Of a DNA stretch of 64,000 bases, positions 1 to 10,100 are shown one piece after another. A program made the translations under genes and the position numbers. Positions within the stretch are counted from its first letter, which is position 1. Each line of letters opens with the position of its first letter. Origin of the DNA: Bathymodiolus brooksi (lineage: Eukaryota > Mollusca > Bivalvia > Mytilida > Modiolidae); assembly GCA_963680875.1 (NCBI GenBank), contig OY804579.1, positions 19,329,804-19,393,803 on the forward strand, given 5' to 3'. The notes under the pieces are model-generated. The model was not told the origin of the DNA, ran no database searches, and was given only the letters and a program-made list of their open reading frames with translations.

Positions 1-215
1 TCCGTCATGCTACTGTTGATACAAACCTGGTAGTGCGACTCATGTCGTTAGTGAAACAGTAACTGTTTATCCAACCGGAACACCGTTGCTCACCCCAAGC
101 CTCAAGTGGGGTTCGCGTTACTCAATCGGTAGTGTTTTGTGGACCGTTGCTTGTCTTGTGGACTTTTGAATGTAATGGTATTGTCTGCCTTTCGATTTAT
201 GGCTTCTGGTGACCA
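1..215 (+). mobile_element. Orphan 3' tail of the RT element, diverged, cut by window edge
   Basis: This stretch aligns by eye with the region that follows the reverse-transcriptase fragment at 43.73-43.95 kb. Shared landmarks in the same order are a GTGGGGTTCG..GTTACTC block, a TAGTGTTTTGTGGA block, and a final TTTATGGCTTCTG followed by a short CC-rich end. It is more diverged than the other copies. No RT coding part is visible upstream because the window begins here. The orientation is the sense of the element. Confidence 0.6.
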
Positions 216-717
216 TTTCCTTGAAAAGGACATATTTATCTATTGTTTTTTGGGAGGTTTTTTCTTGATAAATTTATTTTAAATACTCATAACATGATTA
301 CTTCTTTCACAATATACGATTACATAGGTGTGGAAACTAACGTCATTAATACCATAAAGTGGTATGAAATTACTAAAAAAATTACGACATTCCATCGATA
401 GAATTAGACAACATGATTTAAATTGATGGGGTACAAATAAATAGTGATTCATATATCTCAATACAAGTAGTATTGCGTCAGTCGTTTGTTCTTTATCGAA
501 CATATCTATATAATATAAGGTACCTTATTTGTCAGTCGGAACACATTAAAAGCCGCTTGGTATTTACTAACCGTAATATAGTTATACCAAATTTCTCTGA
601 CGTCATTCTGTTATCACAGCTATATCTGTTTATCTGTTACGTTTTTGTTTTACAATGTGAAGCTTCATGCTATGAAAGTTTAGGTTAGCCATTCCAATAC
701 CTTTAAAAATACGGGGT
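216..717. other. AT-rich sequence, no gene seen
   Basis: Only short, biased open frames are present here and none has codon structure or a recognisable motif. No repeat found elsewhere in the window falls in this interval. Confidence 0.5.
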
Positions 718-731
718 GGGGGGGGGGGGGG
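718..731. repeat. Poly-G run (14 G)
   Basis: An uninterrupted run of 14 G, preceded by a further GGGG and one T. Such runs are length-variable and prone to assembly error. It sits directly upstream of the small open frame that starts at 737. Confidence 0.9.
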
Positions 732-736
732 CGTTC

Positions 737-949
737 ATGGAAAGAAACAATATTCGAACGGATACCGACTTCTTCAATTTTCTGCAAACAAATGGTTTGT
801 TCATAGTTGCTTATCCAGAAAACAGAGATTTCCAGATCCTGGTTCAAATGGGTAAGAATGAACCGCCGGTTGGTGGCATTCATGTGCTGCGTGAAACGTT
901 ATATGAAATCGATGACAATCTAATTATCGTATTTTCTCGTTGTGCATGA
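737..949 (+). CDS. Small open frame, 70 codons, possible exon or gene fragment
   Basis: The frame opens at ATG 737 and ends in TGA at 949. The protein begins MERNNIRTDTDFFNFL and contains GLFIVAYPENRDFQILV. Base composition is more balanced than in the AT-rich flanks and the residue mix looks like a small soluble alpha/beta segment, unlike the other short frames nearby. I do not recognise a family. A strong splice-donor-like sequence, GGGTAAGA, lies inside the frame at about 849-856, so the true coding part, if any, could end there. There is no clear acceptor or promoter because the upstream side is a poly-G run. It may be a pseudogene, a retrocopied piece or chance. Confidence 0.22.
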   Translation: MERNNIRTDTDFFNFLQTNGLFIVAYPENRDFQILVQMGKNEPPVGGIHVLRETLYEIDDNLIIVFSRCA

Positions 950-2474
950 TTTTCTTTGCTTTCGTTAAAATAATGGAACGTTATGTTTTATAAATGTTTA
1001 GAAGCTACAGATGATAGCAAAATCGTTTGTATTCCATGTATTCAATGACGCAATTATTTCTAACTGCTCCGGATTTGTCACTACTGTTCGGTCCTTAATA
1101 ATAAAATGGTAGTCATTCGCTAATTTCCAGAAGAAAACAAAGATCAACTGATAACGTTTTTCTATTATTTTGCTTTCATTCATGTGATATCATTGATAAT
1201 ATATTGATAGATACTATCGGATTACTCATGGTAAAGTATCGCATTAAGTGCTAGTAATTCATTTAAGACTTCTTAACAGCCGAAAATCTATTGTAAGCAC
1301 TTGGCACACCGGAAGTGGTTGCTTGACAACTTATATGGACATTTAATTAGTATTCAAAAATAGAAATGATTACATTGGTGAAATTGTGCAGGCAATTAAT
1401 TGAAATTATTCCGAACAATTGTAATAATAAAAACGTAAATATCAAAGTTAGTGCGCATGACGCGTTTCTGGTATAACGTTCATCGGGCACACTCAGACAA
1501 CAAAGACTGGAAAACCAAATAGTTTAAAAGTCTTTAGAAGCAAGAAGCACAAAGGTCCTTAACATATGCCTAAAGGAAGAGAACTGTGATTTTACTAATA
1601 ATGTAGTTATGTAAGAACTGTAAATACGAAACCGCAAAACAGCAGTTTTATTATACATGCCAATATACAGTAATAATAATTGTTCATTTTCTCTCATAAC
1701 CTCTTTTCTAAACTCTATACAAGTTTCAATGTTTTTCTCCTTTTCGTTAATTTTAACCTTAGTAGAAAGTGGGATGTTGATGCAAAAAAAATCATATTGT
1801 TCACTGTTTCCAGATATATGCGCAATGGCCGAAAGCAGCATGTTAAATCACTGATGACACGCAAACAAAAAATCGATCCATTGAAAATAGGATGAATTAT
1901 CACCTGAACAATGGGATAAATAAATCCGCATGATTATAGTAACGCATTGACTATTTACTTTTAAAATGTGCATTTTTGTAAGTCTGTAGCATTGCCACCC
2001 AAGTACAGTATTTTGTGAACCATGGTCGGCTAAAAAAAAAAGGTTTCCTACGTAATTGAATATATTCTGTAGCTCAGATGTTGTTTCGTAGATATTGCAT
2101 TTTCAGTAAATAATAAATGAAATTTTTTTAAAATCTATTCGATTAAGGGAAGTATATTTATGTTTTTTGTTCGATTACGGATATGAAGTATTTGTATGAA
2201 TATTAATATAATTGTGGAAACCCCGCATTTCTTTTTATTTTAATATTTTTTCCCTTTTGACATTTATAATATGGTGGTTTGAAAATGTGAGTGCAATTAA
2301 TATTATGCGAGGGACAATCTTCATCAATAACCATTTTATTATAGTGCAGAACTTTAAAAATGATAATAGCGCCATTTTAACCAATCGTTGACGTCATAAT
2401 TTGAATCGATATTACACTAGTGCAAATATTCACTCTGACTACTTTCACGTGAAAATTTCACGCTATACAATACT
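950..2474. other. AT-rich intergenic sequence, no gene seen
   Basis: About 1.5 kb with frames on both strands no longer than about 105 codons, mutually overlapping and rich in Phe, Ile, Asn and Lys, as expected from base composition. I see no dispersed repeat shared with the rest of the window. Confidence 0.5.
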
Positions 2475-2495
2475 AATTATTATTATTATTATTAT
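2475..2495. repeat. ATT trinucleotide microsatellite
   Basis: About seven consecutive ATT units just upstream of the SINE that starts near 2521. Confidence 0.85.
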
Positions 2496-2520
2496 CAATT
2501 TGCCAACCAAAATTAAAAAG

Positions 2521-2846
2521 TGCATCGCCGGAGTAATGGCTTGCGTGCTCGTCGCGAATGCGGTAGATCGTGAGTTCAAATCCCAGTCGGGTCAAACCAA
2601 TGACTATAAAATTGGTATTATCCGATAAGAATACATCATTAAGAAGAAAGATCAACGACTGGTTGGCTCGCAATCAGGACGTATCCGAGTGGATTGTTGT
2701 TTCAGTGAGCTAACACTATAAACAATTCAAGCTTGTTTGTCTAATAAAAAGCGGACATATTTGTCATTTTATCGTATGTAATCTGTTCTCGCCTTGATAT
2801 AGCTGAACAATTGTTCATTTGGCTTGAAACAACAATCACCCACTTA
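2521..2846 (+). mobile_element. tRNA-derived SINE, type B, copy 1
   Basis: The head resembles an RNA polymerase III promoter: an A-box-like stretch (GTAATGGCTTGCGTGCTCG) is followed about 30 bp later by a B-box-like GAGTTCAAATCCC. The body carries GGGTCAAACCAA, a CATCATTAAG block and TTTCAGTGAGCTAACACTATA. The 3' part includes CTCGCCTTGATATAGCTGAACAATTG and then a CAATCACCCACTTAC tail. The same order of landmarks recurs at 43.97-44.3 kb and, truncated, at 2.93-3.3 kb. Not a functional tRNA: the head cannot form a clean cloverleaf. The exact named family (MetaSINE or V-SINE type) cannot be settled by eye. Confidence 0.75.
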
Positions 2847-2924
2847 CTAAAGGGTTAACCCATTTAAAACAAATCCTTTATAATTTCAATTCAAATTTGG
2901 GTTCGAAATAAACAAGTGATAATG

Positions 2925-3300
2925 TGTCAGAGTGGAACGAGATATTTACCCGTGGACTGTTGTTTCAGTGAACTAATACCATACAACAATTCCAGATAAG
3001 CGTGTTGGTTTAGTACAAAGCAGACATCATCATCATCTTATTGAATGTAATGAGAGCGGGGAGGTTTGGCGCCTTAAAATCTGATTCAACCCACCATTTC
3101 TTTAGAAATGTCTGTACCAAGTCAGGGTCATTACGGTTTTCACAGTTTTCCGGTTGTTGACTGATTTTGTCTGTTTATATAATTATGAGTTTTTACTTTC
3201 CCTTTGTAAGAATGTTCGGAGTTCGGTAATTTTGTTATTACCCTTATTGAATGTAACTTGTTCTCTCTAACTTATCTATTATGCTTTAGGGAAGTACCTA
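2925..3300 (+). mobile_element. SINE type B, copy 2, 5'-truncated and split by an insertion
   Basis: Matches the middle of SINE type B: TGTTGTTTCAGTGAACTAA, AAGCGTGTTGGTTTAGTACA, CATCATCATCTTATTG. At 3050 it is interrupted by a dispersed element (3051-3242) and then resumes with AACTTGTTCTCTCTAAC, which corresponds to AACTTGTTCTCGCCATGAC in the copy at 44.2 kb. The tRNA-like head is missing. It lies about 80 bp after copy 1 in the same orientation. Confidence 0.75.
3037..3256 (+). mobile_element. Dispersed element C, copy 1, nested in a SINE, with 14-bp target duplication
   Basis: Element C occupies about 3051-3242 and is flanked by CTTATTGAATGTAA at 3037-3050 and again at 3243-3256. Its landmarks are AGGTTTGGCGC, ATTCAACCCACCATTTC, CAAGTCAGGGTCATTACGG, TTGACTGATTTTGTCTG, ACTTTCCCTTTGTAAG and a 3' end of TTGTTATTACCC. 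Copies at 22.0 and 40.4 kb extend about 25 bp further at the 5' end, so this copy is 5'-truncated. A 5' truncation with a target duplication suggests insertion by target-primed reverse transcription. It has no coding capacity and no poly-A tail. Coordinates include the two target-site copies. Confidence 0.8.
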
Positions 3301-3706
3301 GGAATATTGTATTTCCTGCACCATCAGAGCAAAACATGTGCCATATGGAACAATTAATAATTCACAGAGATAATGATTATATGTTACTTAAAATAGAATT
3401 GTTTTTGTCCTTCAATATACTTAAAAACTACCCATCTTTAAAAAAGCATTTTTTTTTAATGTTGGTCATCGACTGACATCATCTTTTTGAAAAAGTTAAT
3501 CTTGTTTAAATATATAAATGTTTTGTTTTTACCACGTCATACATAACTTGAGCTCAATCCACAAGTTTGATGTACCATTCGAACTTATATAAATGATGTA
3601 TGGCGTTTGATATACTTTATGTATGGACTATTTCAGGTCTTTAAAAAATCAATTCACAACGTTGCATATATCCACCAATATAAACATTACAGCACATATC
3701 ATGAAG
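3301..3706. other. AT-rich sequence, no gene seen
   Basis: Frames are short and compositionally biased, and no internal repeat is visible up to the 55-bp tandem array. Confidence 0.45.
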
Positions 3707-3968
3707 CATCTCTCTTCTTGGTGGGGCCGTCGTGGTTATGATCGTATCGTGAATTATGGAGCATCTCTCTTCTTGGTGGGGCCGTCGTGGTTATGATTGT
3801 ATCGTGAATTATGGAGCATCTCTCTTCTTGGTGGGGCCGTCGTGGTTATGATTGTATCGTGAATTATGGAGCATCTCTCTTCTTGGTGGGGCCGTCGTGG
3901 TTATGATTGTATCGTGAATTATGGAGCATCTCTCTTCTTGGTGGGGCCGTCGTGGTTATGATCGTATG
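3707..3968. repeat. Tandem array, 55-bp unit, about 4.8 copies
   Basis: CATCTCTCTTCTTGGTGGGG recurs at 3707, 3762, 3817, 3872 and 3927, always 55 bp apart, with only single-base differences such as ATCGTAT versus ATTGTAT. Each unit ends with the first ~30 bases of SINE type A (GGGGCCGTCGTGGTTATGA). The last unit runs directly into a complete SINE, so the array is an amplification of the SINE 5' end plus its flank. Confidence 0.95.
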
Positions 3969-4190
3969 ATGGTTAGACTTACAACTACCTATTTATGAAA
4001 TCAGTACTTACCACCATTAACGTTGTGAGTTCTAATCCCGCTCATGGCGAGGTGTATTTGATACAACATTATATGATAAAGTTTGTCAGTGTCTTGCGGC
4101 AGGTCTATGGTTTTCTCCGGGTATTCCGATTTCCTCTGACCGCCACGATATAACTAAAATAATGGTGAAAGTGACGTTAAACACCAGAAC
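3940..4190 (+). mobile_element. tRNA-derived SINE, type A, near full length
   Basis: Head: GGGGCCGTCGTGGTTATGAT, then a B-box-like GTGAGTTCTAATCCC about 75 bp later. Body: GATACAACATTAT, AAAGTTTGTCAGTG, GGTTTTCTCCGGGTA. Tail: GACCGCCACGATATAACT and GTGACGTTAAACACC. The block that normally reads CCACCAATAAAACTGACC is partly deleted. Eight further copies or fragments occur in the window. This copy's 5' end is the source of the adjacent 55-bp tandem array. Confidence 0.85.
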
Positions 4191-4253
4191 CCTTCTTTTT
4201 AGTAATTGACCATATTACACAATACATGACATGGCTTTCCAATCTTTTGACTT

Positions 4254-4325
4254 TGAAGCGTACCTGATGAAGATTATTCTAGACACGCACTGTGCGCACT
4301 AAATTTGATATCCACCTTTTTATTC
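4254..4325 (+). repeat. Dispersed repeat G, copy 1
   Basis: Shares with copies at 26.57, 29.29 and 33.32 kb the order GCGTACCTGATGAAG, TTATTC, GCGCACTAAATTTGATAT. All four are on the plus strand. The consensus has a conserved CTGATGA and GAAAC around a short hairpin (see findings). This copy has GACA in place of GAAA. Confidence 0.65.
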
Positions 4326-5020
4326 TACAGTTTATTGACATTTTGTGAAAATGACGTTGATTGATGTTTATTATACTTATCTTTATTATTATCATTGAAA
4401 AAAAACCTTAGTGTCCTTTAAACATCATTGTTCAGATTCAAAGCTATTTCCTGTTTTCGTCTTTCGTTATTTTATTTTTTTCCAGTTCCCTTTTTCTTTT
4501 CACTTTTTATCACTTTAAAAGGAATAATGGAACAGCGAATATATTTTAGCAATACAAATCCAAATAATAAAACTTAAGAAAATCGAATATGAAAGCTTTT
4601 AATTGGTATTTGCAATATAATGTGTATGAATGTTGACAATAGAAGACAATTGATTAGAGAGTAATATATTCTTATATCGCTGTCAAGGCACACGAATTAT
4701 CGATGATCGGTAAATGAACAAAGACATAGTTCACGAAACAACGTGGTTATTGAATCATACCATTCATTCAATATTTCTAATTGTTTTAATTTTAATTTGT
4801 CCTTGGGCTGTTGTTTTTTTACTATTGCTTAGCCACATACAATATATATTATAATATAATATAATAAAATGAAAATTAAGAAATACCACTCTGTCGAAAC
4901 AGTTCCAAAATCCAATAGAAAACTCGTGGAGACAAAATCGATACCCCTAACACAAATACAAGACCGCTCACTTTCCTGAATTTGCATTACAGGCATTTCA
5001 ATAAAAAGGGGTGGTGCTAA
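4326..5020. other. AT-rich intergenic sequence, no gene seen
   Basis: Very AT-rich, with an ATAAT-type low-complexity patch at about 4840-4870. No coding motif and no repeat shared with other parts of the window. Confidence 0.5.
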
Positions 5021-5021
5021 A

Positions 5022-5236
5022 CTAGTGTCATGGGTTCAAACATCCCCTCAATGTCAAATGATGTGTACTCGATACAACATTATGTGATATAAAGTTTGTC
5101 AGTGACTTGCGCATGTCGGTGGTTTTCTCCGGGTACTCTGGTTTCCTCCACCAATAAAACTGACCGCCACGATATAACTGAAATATTGTTGAAAGTGGCG
5201 TTAAACACCATAAACTAACCAAATCAACCAATCAAA
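5022..5236 (+). mobile_element. SINE type A, 5'-shortened copy
   Basis: Contains the B-box-like GGGTTCAAACATCCC, then GATACAACATTATGTGAT, AGTTTGTCAGTGACTTGCG, GGTTTTCTCCGGGTAC, TTTCCTCCACCAATAAAACT and the tail GTTGAAAGTGGCGTTAAACA, finishing in AACCAAATCAACCAATCAA. The tRNA-like A-box region is lost or unrecognisable. Confidence 0.85.
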
Positions 5237-5608
5237 TGATGCGGTCAACCGTCCCGCAAGTGTTTTCGACATGTGATTAAATGACCAACCGGGTGAACGC
5301 GGCTATAACAAAGAACGTTATAATCTTGAACATAACATATATTATATTTAATCTTCGTGACACTGATATTGCCATATGTATATGTCATGTATGTAATATT
5401 CGTTCTACTTAGGACAGCCGATAGCCTCAACCATCATTTAAATATTAGATAGTATACAAATATATCGTAAGACATAATAATGAAACAATAGTCAACTTCG
5501 AACCAAAATCTAATTGTCAATACAATCTGTCGTCGTCTGTACGCAATTTAATATGATACTATGTTAAGATTTCTCACGTTAAATGTCTTAAAGTTGATAT
5601 TAATTGAT
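5237..5608. other. Single-copy-looking sequence before the 76-bp satellite
   Basis: No repeat or gene is visible. The satellite begins with a diverged, shortened monomer at about 5609. Confidence 0.4.
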
Positions 5609-5800
5609 TAGGGGTTTCCATGCATACCTTTAATTTAAGGGTTCACTGTCCTACTGCAATTCTAATATTATTTAATTAGGGGTTCCACTACATATCTTTA
5701 ATTTAAGTGTTCACTGTCCTACTGCCATTCTAAAATTAGTTCATTAGAGCATTAGGGGTTCCACTACATATCTTTAATTTAAGTGTTCACTGTCCTACTG

Positions 5801-7168
5801 CCATTTTAATATTAGTTTATTAGAGCATTAGGGGTTCCACTACATATCTTTAATTTAAGTGTTCACTGTCCTACTGCCATTCTAATATTAGTTCATTAGA
5901 GCATTAGGGGTTCCACTACATATCTTTAATTTAAGTGTTCACTGTCCTACTGCCATTCTAATATTAGCTCACTAGAGCATTAGGGGTTCCACTACATATC
6001 TTTAATTTAAGTGTTCACTGTCCTACTGCCATTCGAATATTAGCTCATTAGAGCATTAGGGGTTCCACTACATATCTTTAATTTAAGTGTTCACTGTCCT
6101 AATGCCATTCTAATATTAGTTCATTAGAGCATTAGGGGTTCCACTACATATCTTTAATTTAAGTGTTCACTGTCCTAATGCCATTCTAATATTAGCTCAT
6201 TAGAGCATTAGGGGTTCCACTACATATCTTTAATTTAAGTGTTCACTGTCCTACTGCCATTCTAATATTAGTTCATTAGAGCATTAGGGGTTCCACTACA
6301 TATCTTTAATTTAAGTGTTCACTGTCCTACTGCCATTCGAATATTAGCTCATTAGAGCATTAGGGATTCCACTACATATCTTTAATTTAAGTGTTCACTG
6401 TCCTACTGCCATTCTAATATTAGTTCATTAGAGCATTAGGGGTTCCACTACATATCTTTAATTTAAGTGTTCACTGTCCTACTGCCATTTTAATATTAGT
6501 TTATTAGAGCATTAGGGGTTCCACTACATATCTTTAATTTAAGTGTTCACTGTCCTACTGCCATTCTAATATTAGTTCATTAGAGCATTAGGGGTTCCAC
6601 TACATATCTTTAATTTAAGTGTTCACTGTCCTACTGCCATTCTAATATTAGCTCACTAGAGCATTAGGGGTTCCACTACATATCTTTAATTTAAGTGTTC
6701 ACTGTCCTACTGCCATTCGAATATTAGCTCATTAGAGCATTAGGGGTTCCACTACATATCTTTAATTTAAGTGTTCACTGTCCTAATGCCATTCTAATAT
6801 TAGTTCATTAGAGCATTAGGGGTTCCACTACATATCTTTAATTTAAGTGTTCACTGTCCTAATGCCATTCTAATATTAGCTCATTAGAGCATTAGGGGTT
6901 CCACTACATATCTTTAATTTAAGTGTTCACTGTCCTACTGCCATTCTAATATTAGTTCATTAGAGCATTAGGGGTTCCACTACATATCTTTAATTTAAGT
7001 GTTCACTGTCCTACTGCCATTCGAATATTAGCTCATTAGAGCATTAGGGGTTCCACTACATATCTTTAATTTAAGTGTTCACTGTCCTACTGCCATTCGA
7101 ATATTAGCTCACTAGAGAAATAGGGGTTCCACTACATATCTTTAATTTAAGTGTTCACTGTCCTACTG
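5801..7168. repeat. 684-bp higher-order repeat inside the 76-bp satellite (nine monomers, two copies)
   Basis: The rare variant CCATTTTAATATTAGTTTAT occurs at 5801 and again at 6485, exactly 684 bp (9 x 76) later. The CTAATGCC monomers at 6101 and 6785 are also 684 bp apart. The variant order between these marks is the same, showing duplication of a nine-monomer block. The right boundary is approximate. Confidence 0.8.
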
Positions 7169-10100
7169 CCATTCGAATATTAGCTCATTAGAGCATTAGG
7201 GGTTCCACTACATATCTTTAATTTAAGTGTTCACTGTCCTACTGGCATTCTAATATTAGCTCATTAGAGCATTAGGGGTTCCACTACATATCTTTAATTT
7301 AAGTGTTTACTGTCCTACTGCCATTCTAATATTAGCTCATTAGAGCATTAGGGGTTCCACTACATATCTTTAATCTAAGTGTTCACTGTCCTATTGCCAT
7401 TCTAATATTAGCTCATTAGAGCATTAGGGGTTCCACTACATATCTTTAATTTAAGTGTTCACTGTCCTACTGCCATTCGAATATTAGCTCATTAGAGCAT
7501 TAGGGGTTCCACTACATATCTTTAATTTAAGTGTTCACTGTCCTAATGCCATTCTAATATTAGTTCATTAGAGCATTAGGGGTTCCACTACATATCTTTA
7601 ATTTAAGCGTTCACTGTCCTAATGCCATTCTAATATTAGCTCATTAGAGTATTAGGGGTTCCACTACATATCTTTAATTTAAGTGTTCACTGTCCTAATG
7701 CCATTCTAATATTAATTCATTAGAGCATTAGGGGTTCCACTACATATCTTTAATTTAAGTGTTCACTGTCCTACTGCCATTCTAATATTAGCTCACTAGA
7801 GCATTAGGGGTTCCACTACATATCTTTAATTTAAGTGTTCATTGTCCTAATGCCATTCTAATATTAGCTCATTAGAGCATTAGGGGTTCCACTACATATC
7901 TTTAATTTAAGTGTTTACTGTCCAACTGCCATTCGAATATTAGCTCATTAGAGCATTAGGGGTTCCACTACATATCTTTAACCTAAGTGTTCACTGTCCT
8001 AATGCCATTCTAATATTAGTTCATTAGAGCATTAGGGGTTCCACTACATATCTTTAATTTAAGTGTTCACTGTCCTAATGCCATTCTAATATTAGTTCAT
8101 TAGAGCATTAGGGGTTCCACTACATATCTTTAATTTAGGTGTTCACTGTCCTAATGCCATTCTAATATTAGCTCATTAGAGCATTAGAAGGTTCCACTAC
8201 ATATCTTTAATTTAAGTGTTCACAGTCCTACTGCCATTCGAATATTAGCTCACTAGAGCATTAGGGGTTCCACTACATATCTTTAATTTAAGTGTTCACT
8301 GTCCTACTGCCATTCGAATATTAGCTCATTAGAGCATTAGGGGTTCCACTACATATCTTTAATTTAAGTGTTCACTGTCCTACTGCCATTCGAATATTAG
8401 CTCATTAGAGCATTAGGGGTTCCACTACATATCTTTAATTTAAGTGTTTACTGTCCTACTGCCATTCGAATATTAGCTCATTAGAGCATTAGGGGTTCCA
8501 CTATATATCTTTAATCTAAGTGTTCACTGTCCTATTGCCATTCTAATATTAGCTCATTAGAGCATTGTCACTGTCCTACTGCCATTCGAATATTAGCTCA
8601 CTAGAGCATTAGGGGTTCCACTACATATCTTTAATTTAAGTGTTCACTGTCCTACTGCCATTCGAATATTAGCTCATTAGAGCATTAGGGGTTCCACTAC
8701 ATATCTTTAATTTAAGTGTTCACTGTCCTACTGCCATTCGAATATTAGCTCATTAGAGCATTAGGGGTTCCACTACATATCTTTAATTTAAGTGTTTACT
8801 GTCCTACTGCCATTCGAATATTGGCTCATTAGAGCATTAGGGGTTGCACTACATATCTTTAATCTAAGTGTTCACTGTCCTATTGCCATTCTAATATTAG
8901 CTCATTAGAGCATTAGGGGTTCCACTACATATCTTTAATTTAAGTGTTCACTGTCCTACTGCTATTCGAATATTAGCTCATTAGAGCATTAGGGGTTCCA
9001 CTACATATCTTTAATTTAAGTGTTCACTGTCCTAATGCCATTCTAATATTAGTTCATTAGGGTATTAGGGGTTCCACTACATATCTTTAATTTAAGTGTT
9101 CACTGTCCTAATGCCATTCTAATATTAGCTCATTAGAACAGTAAGGGTTCACTATATATCTTTAATTTAAGTGTTCACTGTCCTACTGCCATTCTAATAT
9201 TAATTCATTAGAGCATTAAGGGTTCCACTACATATCTATAATTTAAGTGTTCACTGTCCTACTGCCATTCTAATATTAGCTCACTAGAGCATTAGGGGTT
9301 CCACTACATATCTTTAATTTAAGTATTCATTGTCCTACTGCCATTCGAATATTAGCTCATTAGAGCATTAGGGGTTCCACTACATATTTTTAATTTAAGC
9401 GTTCATTGTCCTACTGGCATTCTAATATTAGCTCATTAGAGCATTAGGGGTTCCACTACATATCTTTAATTTAAGTGTTTACTGTCCAACTGCCATTCGA
9501 ATATTAGCTCATTAGAGCATTAGGGGTTCCACTACATATCTTTAATCTAAGTGTTCACTGTCCTAATGCCATTCTAATATTAGTTCATTAGAGCATTAGG
9601 GGTTCCACTACATATCTTTAATTTAAGTGTTCACTGTCCTAATGCCATTCGAATATTAGCTCATTAGAGCATTAGGGGTTCCACTACATATCTTTAATTT
9701 AAGTGTTCACTGTCCTACTGCCATTCGAATATTAGCTCACTAGAGCAATAGGGGTTCCACTACATATCTTTAATTTAAGTGTTCACTGTCCTACTGCCAT
9801 TCGAATATTAGCTCATTAGAGCATTAGGGGTTCCACTACATATCTTTAATTTAAGTGTTCACTGTCCTACTGGCATTCTAATATTAGCTCATTAGAGCAT
9901 TAGGGGTTCCACTACATATCTTTAATTTAAGTGTTTACTGTCCTACTGCCATTCTAATATTAGCTCATTAGAGCATTAGGGGTTCCACTACATATCTTTA
10001 ATCTAAGTGTTCACTGTCCTATTGCCATTCTAATATTAGCTCATTAGAGCATTAGGGGTTCCACTACATATCTTTAATTTAAGTGTTCACTGTCCTACTG

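Noticed and set aside
2521..2600. tRNA gene
   Set aside because: A-box- and B-box-like sequences are present, but the acceptor stem does not close and the sequence continues into a SINE body seen at other loci. The same reasoning applies to 20510-20612, 33060-33143 and 43965-44040.
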